Assembly (NCBI GenBank): GCA_018136815.1 | Contig: CM030931.1 | Span: 5,276,148 to 5,340,147, forward strand | DNA length: 64,000 nt | Reading direction: 5' to 3' | Origin: Isochrysis galbana | Taxonomy: Eukaryota; Haptophyta; Isochrysidales; Isochrysidaceae | Part shown: piece by piece, positions 1 to 10,234 of the stretch | Layout of the letters: each line of letters begins with the position of its first letter | How positions within the stretch are numbered: the first letter of the stretch is position 1 | Notes under the pieces: generated by a model | Seen by the model: only the letters and a program-made list of their open reading frames with translations | What the model was told of the DNA's origin: nothing | The model's database searches: none | Position numbers and translations under genes: made by a program

Positions 1-3000
1 AGGCCATCCCATGGGATGCGGCCGCCGAGGGTGAGATCGCAGATGCCATCAAATCGGAGCTAACAGAGCGTTGCAGCTGTAGAGGCGGCGGGCGAGCCTT
101 CTGACGCAGCGCGGTAGACGTAGCAGGGGGCTGCACATTGCAACTAATATCGCTTTGATCGCTTTGCTCGTGCGCATCTCGTCGACCTCGAGACGAGAGC
201 TGGCTTGTTAGGGAAGCGATGCGCCCAGAGCAGTCGAAATCCACATTTGTGCGTGATTGTGTCTTCGACCCGTCGCCAAATGAAGCTGCTACCTGGAGGC
301 TCGTCGTTGGCGCGGACGTAGAGCACGCCTCAAGCGATATTGAAGGTAATGAGGAACTCTGTGATATATCGGAGCTCCATCCATCTTGGATGCTTGCTCT
401 AGTTGGATGACTTTTGTTACCCGTTTCGTCGGCCCCAACATTCTCTACGTCGCTTTGGACTGTGCAAGGAGCCATCGGTAGCAGTCGACGAGGTGCCTCC
501 CTTACACTACCCTCGAGATCAGCCGGCAAAATGCAAGGCAAGCAATTTGACGATGATCTCACGGGAATTGTGCCCCCCTCGGAATCGAAGCATATGGGTT
601 CATGGGACGGAAGCGGAGAAGGCTCAACACCTTCTATGATGCGTGTGTCGGCGGGTCTAGCGGCGTTGCTCCCCGCGCAGCCGTTCTCCGATGTAACGAT
701 GTGCGAAAAACGATGCGATGGCATCCACGGTGGCATAGATGACGACAGCACATGCACTGCAGGCGACCACATCGCATGCTCCGGACCAGCCGATGGAGCT
801 GCTGCAGCAAAGGCAGACGTGGCATGCAACGGGAGCACCCGAGTAGAAACCGGTGGTACAGGCTTAACGATCTGATTCACATCGTCTCTAATGTCGAGTT
901 CGCGAGTGATAACTGGAGGAGAGGGGCCGAAATCAGCGATTGGGTCTTGGACGAACAGTTCAGGTGTTGACGGTGATTCGAGGAGGGGGGACCGGCGACG
1001 CTGCACGGTCTTCTCATTGGAAAGAAAGGATAATTGAGCTTCTGCATCAGCAGATCCAAGAAGATGCTCCGCATTCAAACTTACATCACTTGGATAGGCA
1101 CTCGCCGAACTAGCTAGGGGCTGGGCTGCGCGCGAACCGGAAAATCCGTTGGTGGTCCTCGCGCCTCCCGACGTCGGCGCTCCATCTACCTCCTGAATCG
1201 GGGCCGTGTCACGTGATTGAGATGCTTTGGAAAAATCAATGCCTTCCTGTGATTCAGCTGATGTTGGTGAGCACTCAGTCGACGCTGTCTCTGTTTCAGG
1301 CAACGGTGGCAATGGTGGCATCGGCGTGTGTCTCGGTGCTCGTGACAGGGGAGAGGTCGGAGCACGAGACCTGGGTGAGCGTGAGCTCATGGAAGGGCTG
1401 CACGTGCCGTGAGGTGGATGCCAGGGCCGCATTTCACACGGCTCCCACTCGTCTCGAAAGCCTCTATCGCCAACTAGCGGGGGCTGCACCTCTGGAGGCC
1501 GAGGATGAGGTACGGGCGACTGCTCCCGCTCCAATGCTGCATTTTCAGGCGGTGCGCTTGAAGAAGGCTGCGAGGTCACATGCGACGACGGCGTTGGCTC
1601 AGGAGGCTTGGACAGCTGGTATGGCACAAGATGCACCCCATGCTTCACATCGAACGATTGAGAGGGCGGTGGTGGCAGCCCCGGCTGCGAAGGCATCTGC
1701 GATTCCTGTCGCATGAGGCGGTCAGGCGGCCGTAATGGCGATGTAGATGGCGGCAATTGCGTTGCGTGATGCGCCAACGGCGATGGCGGCTGCGGCGATG
1801 GCGGAAGGGGCGGCTGCGGCGACAATGGAAGGAGCGGTTGGACTGATGGCAGGAGGCAAGCCTGCAGCACTGGTGGGAGGGGCGGCTGCGATGCCGGCGG
1901 GAGGGGCGGCTGCGATGCCGGCGGGAGGGGCGGCTGCGATGCCGGCGGGAGGGGCGGCTGCGGCGCCGGCGGGAGGGGCGGCTGCGGCGCCGGCGGGAGG
2001 GGCGGCTGCGGCGCCGGCGGGAGGGGCGGCTGCGGCGCCGGCGGGAGGGGCGGCTGCGGCGCCGGCGGGAGGGGCGGCTGCGGCGATGGTTGGAGGGGCG
2101 GCTGCGGCGCCGGCGGGAGGGCCGGTTGCGATGGTGGGAGGGGCGGCTGCGGTGATGCCTTCCACGTGGGGGACAAGCCAAGCCGCGTGGAGTAGAGTAC
2201 TTTCTCCAACGACTGGCCGTGGGCATCGGTAGGCCCAGGCGAGAGAGGACAGCTGATTTTCTCATGGGACACAGGATTCTCATGGACTTGGAAGGCGTTT
2301 AAATGCCGTGCCATCGCCTCTCCCAGAATCTCGTAATCGTTGCCGCCAACGCGCTGCGCCTCCGGTGCTTCGCGTTGTAGCACCCCGCCTAATGCACAGC
2401 CTTCATCGGGAGAGCCGTTTCGTGCAAACAAGCGAGACAAGGTTGCGTCCAGTTGCTTCTCAAGACCACCAATCCGGCCCCTGTGCTCTGCAATCATACA
2501 CCGTTGCTCGTCAAGGATGTGTTCTTGCTCGTCCAACCGCCGGCGCTGAGCCTCGAGCTGGCGTTCCTGCTCGCGCACGTGTGCACGCAGCGCTCCCAGC
2601 ATTGCGTGAGCGTCTGCCAAGGCTCCCGCTGCTCGAGGAGCTAGCTCGTCCGCCAGCGCAGCCGCGAGAGCAGAGGCGGGAGCCGTCTCCGAGAAGGACT
2701 TGCATTGCACTAGCTCAACATTGCCATCAATGAGGGGCACATAGTGGGGGAATAAAGAGACATGATCCTCATCGATCGCCCTTGGGATAGCCTCCTCAAC
2801 AGTCTTTTCCGCTGCCTCCACCTCTCTCCACCATTCCTCCTGTTCATCAACCTCGTGCTGCGCCTGGTGCCCATAGTAAAGCAACTCGTCCGCTGCATCT
2901 GCATGCGCATCACCATCGCCAACATTCACTGCGTCATGTAGTGACGACCCGGTGGCAGGAGCACCAAGTGAGCATGCAGCATTCTCAGCATCCTCCTGCT

Positions 3001-3937
3001 CGTAACGGCACTGTAATTCCTGGCCTTGAAGCTGAAGCTCGCGCCCCTTTGCTTGGAGCTCTTGTGCATGCAAGAGCATCTCTTCGGATCGAAGGGTCAT
3101 CGAGTCGGTCTGGAATGGAGTCTGCTGCCCGTGCTGTTGCTCTTGCATGGCCCGCTGTTCTTCACTACGCAGCTGGAGCTCTTCGCCTCTCAGTTGGAGC
3201 TCGCGCCCCTGTAATCGAAGCTCCTGAGCTCGTAGCATCATCTCCTGGCCTCGCAGCTGGAGCTCGCTAGCTTGTACTTCCGTAGCAGCTGCTACCGTAG
3301 CAACGTCGAGCCGATGCCCCCTCTCGCGGTGGACATTCGCTTCCCCGATACCGCCTTGAAGAAGCGTCTGATGGCCCATCATGCGATGGTCTACGATGGC
3401 CTGGGTAGGCAGCCCTGAGGAGGCAAACGGCCCTGCGGCGACCTGCATAGCCTGTATGTCCCTAGCATTTGTCGCACCATGTAGCCACTCCTCTTCAACG
3501 CCACAGCGCTCACTCAGCATGAAAGGATGAGCTGTGTTCGCGAGAGGAGTGCCTGGCGATGAAGGTACCGAAGAGACCGCATCAGAATGCTGCATGGGTA
3601 CGCACACAACGCACCCCCCTTGCATGTGGGAGGGCGAGGTGTTGGATGACGCAGGTTGAGGAGAGATCGGGCCATACGCCCAGTGGCCTGCTGCGTGCAT
3701 CGGTGACTTGGGACCCCTATGGCGCACGCCACGTTCGAGCTGGTCGGCCGTGTACCCAGCATTATTTGGAAGATACAACGAATCGGCAGCGGCGTGCGAG
3801 CCGTGAAGCGCTGGGGGGAGCGGTCGGGGGCCTCTGCCGGGAGTACCGTGTGGAAGGCTTGGTGGACGAGCCTCAGCGGCCATCCCCTTCTGAACTGGGC
3901 TGGGCGCGAGCTCCTCGACCGCGCACGCGGTGTGCAT
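1..3937 (-). CDS. Large Pro-rich coiled-coil protein, partial (runs off left edge)
   Basis: The minus strand is open, without a stop, from 4288 to the window edge; the first ATG in frame is at 3937, giving at least 1312 codons. Such length in this composition cannot be chance. Residues about 220-310 are near-perfect heptads of the type ELQLRGQ / QELRLQG, a coiled coil; a second coil rich in Glu, Gln and Arg lies at about 440-500. Residues about 590-735 are an 8-residue Pro repeat (PPLPPAPQ), followed by a Ser/Pro-rich tail that looks disordered. An acidic stretch with EEWWREVEAAEK lies between the coils. No family is recognised. The stop codon is outside the window, and introns cannot be excluded in the low-complexity tail. 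The start is uncertain because 3938-4288 is also open and codes for poly-Pro; a spliced upstream exon is possible. Scaffold or cytoskeletal role is only an inference. Confidence 0.7.
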   Translation of the reverse strand, partial: MHTACAVEELAPSPVQKGMAAEARPPSLPHGTPGRGPRPLPPALHGSHAAADSLYLPNNAGYTADQLERGVRHRGPKSPMHAAGHWAYGPISPQPASSNTSPSHMQGGCVVCVPMQHSDAVSSVPSSPGTPLANTAHPFMLSERCGVEEEWLHGATNARDIQAMQVAAGPFASSGLPTQAIVDHRMMGHQTLLQGGIGEANVHRERGHRLDVATVAAATEVQASELQLRGQEMMLRAQELRLQGRELQLRGEELQLRSEEQRAMQEQQHGQQTPFQTDSMTLRSEEMLLHAQELQAKGRELQLQGQELQCRYEQEDAENAACSLGAPATGSSLHDAVNVGDGDAHADAADELLYYGHQAQHEVDEQEEWWREVEAAEKTVEEAIPRAIDEDHVSLFPHYVPLIDGNVELVQCKSFSETAPASALAAALADELAPRAAGALADAHAMLGALRAHVREQERQLEAQRRRLDEQEHILDEQRCMIAEHRGRIGGLEKQLDATLSRLFARNGSPDEGCALGGVLQREAPEAQRVGGNDYEILGEAMARHLNAFQVHENPVSHEKISCPLSPGPTDAHGQSLEKVLYSTRLGLSPTWKASPQPPLPPSQPALPPAPQPPLQPSPQPPLPPAPQPPLPPAPQPPLPPAPQPPLPPAPQPPLPPAPQPPLPPASQPPLPPASQPPLPPASQPPLPPVLQACLLPSVQPLLPLSPQPPLPPSPQPPSPLAHHATQLPPSTSPLRPPDRLMRQESQMPSQPGLPPPPSQSFDVKHGVHLVPYQLSKPPEPTPSSHVTSQPSSSAPPENAALEREQSPVPHPRPPEVQPPLVGDRGFRDEWEPCEMRPWHPPHGTCSPSMSSRSPRSRAPTSPLSRAPRHTPMPPLPPLPETETASTECSPTSAESQEGIDFSKASQSRDTAPIQEVDGAPTSGGARTTNGFSGSRAAQPLASSASAYPSDVSLNAEHLLGSADAEAQLSFLSNEKTVQRRRSPLLESPSTPELFVQDPIADFGPSPPVITRELDIRDDVNQIVKPVPPVSTRVLPLHATSAFAAAAPSAGPEHAMWSPAVHVLSSSMPPWMPSHRFSHIVTSENGCAGSNAARPADTRIIEGVEPSPLPSHEPICFDSEGGTIPVRSSSNCLPCILPADLEGSVREAPRRLLPMAPCTVQSDVENVGADETGNKSHPTRASIQDGWSSDISQSSSLPSISLEACSTSAPTTSLQVAASFGDGSKTQSRTNVDFDCSGRIASLTSQLSSRGRRDAHEQSDQSDISCNVQPPATSTALRQKARPPPLQLQRSVSSDLMASAISPSAAASHGMA
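1860..2160. repeat. 24-bp coding minisatellite (PPLPPAPQ on minus strand)
   Basis: About twelve tandem 24-bp units built on GGCGGCTGCGGCGCCGGCGG occur here. Three consecutive units carry GATGCC in place of GCGCCG, so sub-families exist. Read in the long minus-strand frame each unit gives PPLPPAPQ or PPLPPASQ. The unit length is a multiple of three, so copy-number change keeps the frame. Confidence 0.85.
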
Positions 3938-4288
3938 TGGAGCTGCTTGCCTCTTGTCCCTTCCTCGGGTCGATTGGCGCGTGCACCGCCGCCCACGCGA
4001 GGGGGAGAGGCCACGGTGGTCTGCCGTTTGCCCCCCCCCACCTGAGCGCGCTCCTCCCTCCCCGCAGGCGAGAGGTGCGAGGAGAGGGGAAACGAGGTGA
4101 ATATGAGAGAGAATTCGACAGAGCAAAGGGAAGAGGGAAGAGGGGGAGGGAGGGGGGGGGAAGGGGGAGGGGGGGGGGGGGGGGGCAGGCGAGGAGGGGA
4201 CGGGGGGGGGGGGGGGGGGGTGAGAGGGAGGGAGGGAGAAAATGGAGAGGGCAAGTTTCCCGCGCGCGAGAAGAGAAGTCCTGCCTCC

Positions 4289-5775
4289 TCATCTACTATG
4301 ACCGCCTGCTCCCAGCTCGGGCGCCTAACGGAGACAGCGGGCATGGGATTCTACTGAAGTGCGTGAAGGTCTGCCAACTTCTCTCTATCCAGCAGGGAGA
4401 GAGGAAAGTCTCACCGTAAGACGGTGATGAGCAGCGCGATCTGTGGAAAGAGAAGAGGAGAGAGAGAGAGAAGCTCGGGGATCCCGCGAGCTGGTGTGAG
4501 CTCGCCCCCACACAAGAGAACAGCGCCTGCTCCCAGCTCGGGACGCCGCGAGATGGTTTATATTTATCTCTCAAGCTGCCGCCCGCACCGACGATGAGGT
4601 CTCTCTGTGCCTGTGCCCAACCCACCGTCAACCGTGAAAAAAACGCACGCTCGCAAAGTAGAGTACATAGAATGCACGTCGTATTGAATACTTTCGTCAG
4701 CGTTTTATTGTTGTGTTCGTATCTCTTAAGAGGCGAAGCACCTTCGGAGGTGCTGCACGCCGTCGCCGCGCCGCGCCGTCCCCTCCCATGCCTCTCAGAC
4801 CACCTCGTTGGCGGCTGTAGCGGTATGGGAGGGCGTCTCCATACCCCTCACCCATCATATCTTGGCCCTAGCCCCCAGCTAGCTCGACGCGCAGCGCGAG
4901 CTAGGTCACAATTTGTGTCACCTGGGCGGCGCTGCATGCGCGCGCCGCGAAAGGTGCTTCACCTTTCAGGAGCAGATGGGCGAGCATCTAGGCAGTGGGA
5001 AGGGGAACTGACAGGCCTGGTTGCTTTTGTTTGTGGGTCGGCACGTTCCGATCGCCACAGTGGCGGGCGAGTAGCGAGTAGCTGCTGGTGTTGGCGGCTA
5101 GCTGCTGCAGCGGCAACGGCGCAGCGCACGAGCGCGAGCCAGCAATTTTGGCAGGCTGTCTGTGTCTGCGCGCCCGATCAGGGAGTGATTATGCACAGTG
5201 ATAAAAAAAGGGGCTCCGCCAGCAGCCACCGCTCCCTGCTCGCCCGCCTTTCGGCTCCCTCGAGCTCCGAAATCGTTCTCTTCGGCTCCGCTGTCGCTCC
5301 TACCAAAAAGAGAAGGCCGGAATCGACGGCGGAATTCGGTAAACGGCCCGCAAGTATTACTGGGCGAGCGATGCCCAGCACTTGCACTTCCGGTAAGCAG
5401 ATAGGTTTGGAAACTCCTCATAAAAGGGCGTGAGAAATATGAGTTCGTCGTTTTTTTTCCGCGTCGGGTGAGCCCCCCCGTTGCCACGAATTCCCCTCCC
5501 GCATGCGTGCTCCCGTCGCCTCGCTCCGTCGCCCAGTAATCATAGTATCAAGAGTATAATATATTTTACTACTACTACGACGTCACGACGTCGAAGTTCA
5601 CCAAATAAGACTCAACGTGGTGCCCGGCCGGTAGCAGGCCCTCTCCCCTGCCCTCCCCGCCCCCCACCCCGAGGTGGCCATGAGAGGCGACCCTCTGGGC
5701 GAGGCTGAGGCAGAGATTGCGAGGCTGCAAGGGCTGATGCAGGCGGCGCGAGCTGAGGTGCGGCGCTGCTAATAA
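4289..5775. other. Intergenic stretch, no gene supported; contains a hairpin cluster
   Basis: No recognisable protein. G-runs of up to about 20 lie just left of it (4170-4220). A plus-strand frame from 4594 to 5433 is open but looks like translated non-coding DNA. A short piece near 4699-4725 resembles the start of the repeat at 8402 (TTTTATTGTTGTGTT). The part 4723-4967 is a row of short perfect hairpins, listed separately. Confidence 0.5.
4723..4967. other. Row of short perfect hairpins (possible structured RNA)
   Basis: Within 245 bases there are: the palindrome CTCTTAAGAG (4723-4732); a 6-bp stem GCACCT/AGGTGC with loop TCGG (4738-4753); a 7-bp stem GGTATGG/CCATACC (4822-4845); an 8-bp stem CTAGCTCG/CGAGCTAG (4879-4904); and an 8-bp stem GAAAGGTG/CACCTTTC with a 3-base loop (4949-4967). 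The density suggests a folded RNA or a SINE-like element, but no known RNA family is recognised. Confidence 0.35.
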
Positions 5776-6270
5776 TGTTGATGAGTTCTGCGCGGAGCTG
5801 GGAATTCGACGTACGTACTCTCCGCCCTATGCTCCCGACCGCAACGCCCACGCCGAGCGCCTATGGTACACCCTTCTACGGCCGATGCGCGTCATGTTAG
5901 CCCACTCTGGTTATGACGGTATGAAATCGCTATTATGGCCATTCTTAATGCAATACGCGTGTGAAATTCAACGGGCACTACCGACGTCCGCCAACCATCA
6001 AGGCGCTAGTCCCTACGAGCTCCTCGCGCATCATCCTTACGACCTATCGAAATTCAAGGTCATGTTTTGCGATTGCTTCGCCCTTGTACCAGAGCCTAAC
6101 ATCCATGCGCCTAAGAAATTGGCCTCGCCGCGCGAGAAGGGCGTATTCCTGGGCATCGACTCCGCACGCAATGGCTACTATGTCTTCCTCCCTTCTCGCA
6201 ATCGAGTTGCAACGGTCGTCGATGCTGTCTTCAACGAATGCGCTTTCACCGCTCACCGCTCTCGGCGATG
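5776..6270 (+). pseudogene. Copia integrase core, C-terminal part
   Basis: The frame reads DEFCAELGIRRTYSPPYAPD and then NAHAERLWYTLLRPMRVML, matching the end of the retroviral-type integrase core (F-C-x5-GI ... PY.P..N...ER). It is followed by the Copia-typical segment PYELLAHHPYDLSKFKVM and GVFLGIDSARNGYYVF. The frame ends at 6271 after a frameshift relative to the downstream part. The catalytic Asp residues lie upstream and are absent. Confidence 0.85.
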
Positions 6271-6950
6271 ACTTTGATCCTTCACGCGTAGTCCGGGAAT
6301 TTCGCCAGCCTCCGACTCACACTCTTCCCCACGCCATCCTCACCCAAGCCCGGCCTCCGCCCCACGCACCAATCGTCTTAGCTCAGCCCATCCCGCCACC
6401 GGTCTCGGCTACGCCCGTTCGCCCTAGCGTAACTTCTCTCGCCGCAGCCGGCCTGTTAGCCTTCGCATTGTCCGCCTCATCGGTGGGGGAGCGTGTCATT
6501 ATTAGTCCCGATTCGGCTAACTCAATTCCGACGCCTCGATCCTTTAAGGAAGCCATCGCTGACCCCATCTACGGAAGCCGATGGCTAGAAGCCATGAAAG
6601 ACGACGTCAAAGGAAAATACGAGACTAACCGCGCTTGGACACTTGTCAAAAGCCTACCCCCTGGCCGGAAATGTACTAAAGGCAAATGGGTGTACAAGGT
6701 AATCTACAAAGACGACGGCTCGGTTGATCGATTCAAGGCCCGATGGGTGGCTTGTGGCTACTCTCAAATTGAAGGCATCGACTATGACGAAACATTTTGC
6801 TCTACCATGCGATGTGAATCTATCCGCCTGTTCCTTGCCCATCTTTGCGCCTCTAGCTATGCATGGCTCGAGATAGACGTTACCAAGGCGTTTACTCAAG
6901 GCGACATGGATCCCAACATGGACTTATATATACGTCGAACAACCCCATGG
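6270..6950 (+). pseudogene. Copia reverse transcriptase, N-terminal half
   Basis: A Pro-rich linker leads into FKEAIADPIYGSRWLEAMKD and then KGKWVYKVIYKDDGSVDRFK, ARWVACGYSQIEGIDYDETF and LEIDVTKAFTQGDMDPNMDL, the classical opening of Copia reverse transcriptase (W..A...E...L..N..W.LV). The aspartate of IDVTKAF is the first catalytic Asp. A frameshift near 6945-7005 separates it from the next part. Confidence 0.9.
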
Positions 6951-8112
6951 CTTTGTCCAACAAGGTTTCACTGCTTGCAAGCTAACACGCCCTCTCGAAG
7001 GAACTAAACAAGCCGGAAACCTATTCATGAAGTCTAACGCAGAGCATCTTCAATCGCTTGGATTCATTCGCTGTCCAGCCGAGCCCAATATCTTCAAGCG
7101 TACCCTCGATGGCATTCTAATTAAGATCGGACTCTACGTCGACAATCTGCTCATCGGGTATCCTCGAACCAAAAGCGGCGGAACCCAACTCGACTCCTTC
7201 ATCCAACAATACACCGCTCGTTTTGCTTGTAGCGCCCCTAAGCCGCCATCGCTCTTCTGCGGCATGAACCTCACCAGGGACTACGACAACAAAACAATGA
7301 CCATCAATCAAGACAACTATATCCAAACCGCATCGAAGAAATTTCTATCAACGTCTTCTCAACCCTACTCGGTTCCCGTCCGCTCCTCCGATGTTGAGGG
7401 ATTTATGAAGATGAACGGCGCTAACAACGATGAGGAACGAGCTGCCATGCGCGATAAGCCATTCTTATCCCTCATGGGATGCATACTTTGGGTTGCTAAT
7501 TGCACGAGGCCTGACATCTCATTCGTCTCGAGCTTCCTTTGTCAATTTATGCATGATCCCAGTCCGTCGAATCATTCCGCCGCCCTCGGCGCGCTAGCCT
7601 ACCTTCACAACACTAGGCATCTCGGGATTAAATTCAACGGCAACCGTCCGGACATTGAAGTTTATTCCGACGCATCATGGGGGAGTTCACCGACGCCCTT
7701 CGCCGGCCACATCATCAAATACTGCGGTGCCGCTATCTCATACTCCGCTCGCAAACTCAAGATTATTCCACAAAGCTCCGCTGAGGCCGAAATCGCCGCC
7801 TACACCAATGCTGCTAAAGACCTTCGCTTCGTACTCAATGTTCTCGAGTTTCTCGAAGCCGAATATAAACTCCCGGCGACAATCTTCTGCGATAACTCAG
7901 CTACCGTTGCGTCCATCAAGAACCCTGGCGTAAAAGGACGCACTCGACACTACGACAATTGGATCTGGTTTGGTCGCAAACAATATCTCGATCGTGTTTC
8001 CATACCGATGTGGATATCGACTGAAGATCAGATCGCTGATATGATGACCAAGGCGCTTGAGAAGAATAAATTCGTAAAATTTCGCAACCTCGCGCTGGGA
8101 GCATCAAATTAA
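6947..8112 (+). pseudogene. Copia reverse transcriptase C-terminal half plus RNase H
   Basis: After the frameshift the frame reads EQPHGFVQQGFTACKLTRPL, then GLYVDNLLIG, which is the active-site box (usually YVDDM/L); here the second Asp is Asn, a further sign of decay. The tethered RNase H follows with VYSDASWG, SSAEAEIAAYTNAAKDL and FCDNSATVASIKNP, and the Copia end motif DQIADMMTKAL. The stop is at 8110-8112. Confidence 0.9.
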
Positions 8113-8401
8113 TCCAACATCTTGGATTTAACCCCGCATGCCCCATTCTCTGACTTCATGTTTCATGTCACTTGCTTGGTAATAGCCTCCACTTCATCCA
8201 ACCTCAACTAGGCAACCAGGTGCTGGGTCACGACACAGGAATGTTGCAGGTTTGGATGCCGCCGACTTAGGCGAAGAATTGTTGCTGGCCTATGTCTTTG
8301 ACGCTTGAGCACATTTCAGCCTCGAAGGTAAGCTTGTACCTTTCTCGGGAATGGCAACGATTGGGAGAATCAGGGTTTCGCCTTTGGCGATGGGGGAGCG
8401 T

Positions 8402-8475
8402 CAGAGTTTTATTGTTGTGTTAGTATAACCTTAGTGCTGCGGGACCGTAGCCCTTCGACGGCAACGGAGCCCCTA
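8402..8475 (+). repeat. Left part of a dispersed repeat split by a transposon
   Basis: The text GTATAACCTTAGTGCTG and GACGGCAACGGAGCCCCTA recurs at 26938-27002. In that copy it continues directly into CCCCGCGATGGGGGT, whereas here the continuation is found at 10079. The intact copy therefore shows the empty site of the 8476-10078 insertion. Confidence 0.85.
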
Positions 8476-10078
8476 CAAGTAGGTGGTAAAAATATTACGC
8501 GCGTTCACTTTTTTAGGGGGGGTGAGTATGTAGTTGACGGATGTTCATTGTCGCGCGCCTTGAGTTGGGTGTGTTCGCGTGTCGCATTCATCCTAGATGA
8601 TGCGATTTCCAGGCTCTTGTTTCCAGGTCCTTCGCCGTGCGGCCACACGGTGAAGCTCAGGTACATCTAGGTTGGTAGGGTTCGTCCCTAGCGATCTAGA
8701 CTTCGAGTTCTCGTTTCGTTCCTTCTAGCCTGTTTGTCAGGTCTAGATTCCGGGTTTCCTCCTTTCGGGTAATCTTGACCCAAAGGAGCCAGGTCGCCTG
8801 TTGCTCGCTGCGCGCTTGTCTCAGGCTCTCGAGTTACCTTGTGAAGGCTTGTTTAGCTTCTTGCAAGGCTTGTTGTTTCTTGTTGGGTTCCGGTTCTTTC
8901 TTGGGACCTGCTGACTTTCGTTGTTGTCCAGGCCTGTTCTTCGTAGGTTCTGCTTGGCCTGGTTAGGGTTTCGTTGAATCCCCGCGTTCGGCGTTTGGCG
9001 TTGGCGTTCGGAAATTTCCTCTCACATTCCCTAGGTCCGCTACCCTTGGCTTGTAGGTCCTTGCTTCTTTCTTCTCGGTCAAGGTTTTGGCGAGCGAGTC
9101 GGTTGCTCTAGCCGCTCGAGATTTGAGGTTTAATTTGCCATCTCCCCTTGGAGACCGGTGTAGGTTCGCTTCCTAGGTGAGGGAATCTTTCCCCTTGATG
9201 CAAGCTACATGCAAGCCTTGGCCCCTTTGGTGTTCCTTCCCCTTGGTTGCTACTCAGGGTTGTTCGTTAGAAGCGTCTAGAAGGTTCACGCTCAACGGCA
9301 AGATTTCCTCTGTCGTGAAGACATCTCGTTGCGATCTGTATCCAAAGTGATCGCCGTGGTCGCGCGACATGACGCTCCCCTTCGGACTCTCCGCTACGTG
9401 GGAAGTTACAACGGAGACACGCTCCGGCCGTCGCTGCGGAGTCTCTCTCTCTCTCTCGCTCTCTCTCTCCGTCTCTCGCGACGTGTTTGAGTTATCGGTG
9501 ATTTGGGGTCGCGGTTGCTTGATAATTTGCTTTGTTTGGGTGAATGATTCCGGTGTGTTCGTGAGTCTGTGTATCCTGTTGTTCTTAGGCTCTTTGTCCG
9601 TCGTTGTTCGCTGCGTCGCTGCACTCAAGCAGCCTAGGCTCCCTCCCTGAGGGAAGAGTTCTTTGTAGGTCTAACAATCTCTTACAACCCATCACACTAG
9701 GGCCGCTAGGAGCGCCTCGCCGCCCCACAGTCCTTCGTTCGCCGTTCGTTCCCTGTCCATACACCCGAATGGGGTTGCCCGACCCAGTCCAGAATTTCAT
9801 TCACCCGACTCCCGGTGGGGAGGAGGGCCAAAGCGCCGCGCTAGCCGCCGGTGCTGCTCGCGACGGAGTGGCTCAGAGCCCTCCGGCTCCGCTCGACTCG
9901 ACATCGCGGCGCAGCCGCGGGGTTTCGCTTGGTTGAGCGCCGGCGCGGGGAAAATTTTCAGGGTTTTTAACAGTGTTCACTTTGGGGGTCAAGGGAGTAG
10001 TAGGTAGTTGACCATGTTCAAACGGTCAAAAAGTTTGAGTTGCGTTCGCGTTCGACTATTTTTTGTACCACCTACTTG
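8476..10078. mobile_element. 1.6-kb non-autonomous TIR transposon with TA target duplication
   Basis: The ends are a perfect 13-bp inverted repeat, CAAGTAGGTGGTA at 8476-8488 and its complement at 10066-10078. TA is duplicated at 8474-8475 and 10079-10080. The homologous repeat at 26938-27095 has one TA and no insert. Subterminal direct repeats are seen: GTTCACTTT ... GTAGTTGAC ... ATGTTCA at about 8503-8547 and about 9975-10020. The interior is TTG/CTTG-rich and codes for nothing recognisable, so it needs a transposase in trans. TA duplication is typical of Tc1/mariner-like and some other DDE elements; the superfamily is not identified. Confidence 0.85.
9771..9903 (+). repeat. Dispersed repeat, inverted copy at 55126-55262
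   Basis: GACCCAGTCCAGAATTTCAT, the ACTCCCGG(T/C)GGGGAG segment and GACGGAGTGGCTCAGAGCCC are found reverse-complemented at 55126-55262 with few differences. In the first location it sits inside the TIR element, so it may be an older insertion carried along or a segment shared by the element family. Confidence 0.85.
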
Positions 10079-10177
10079 TACCCCGCGATGGGGGTATGCG
10101 CGGTTGGCGCATGGCTCGTCCGGTGTATGTGGCTAGGAATGCTAGCTAACAAGATGTCATACGACGCTATAAGTTCT
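10079..10177 (+). repeat. Right part of the dispersed repeat split by the transposon
   Basis: CCCCGCGATGGGGGTATGCG and GGCTCGTCCGGTGTATGTGG match 27002-27080 closely; similarity stops after ATGTCATACGACGCTATA. It ends just upstream of the thioredoxin-like gene, so the repeat may contribute to its promoter region. Confidence 0.8.
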
Positions 10178-10234
10178 AACGGTCGCTCTCTCCCCTCGCT
10201 CGCTCGCTCTCTCGAAGAAGCTTGAGAGTGAGGG

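Larger units (their letters stand above)
5776..8112 (+). mobile_element. Ty1/Copia LTR retrotransposon, 5'-truncated and frameshifted
   Basis: Copia gene order is seen: integrase, then reverse transcriptase, then RNase H, all on the plus strand. Gag, protease and the integrase N-terminus are missing, and no LTR pair was found by eye. Two frameshifts (about 6240-6270 and 6945-7005) break the polyprotein, so the copy is dead. The parts are listed separately. After the stop at 8110 about 290 bases of unassigned AT-richer sequence follow before the repeat at 8402. Confidence 0.9.

Noticed and set aside
3514-4419. Other long frames on both strands around 3.5-4.4 kb
   Set aside because: Overlaps in other frames with the long minus-strand gene; composition follows G-runs and lacks the heptad or repeat order of the accepted frame.
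4594-5433. 279-codon plus-strand frame
   Set aside because: Amino-acid order looks random, it covers several perfect hairpins, and no homology is recognised.
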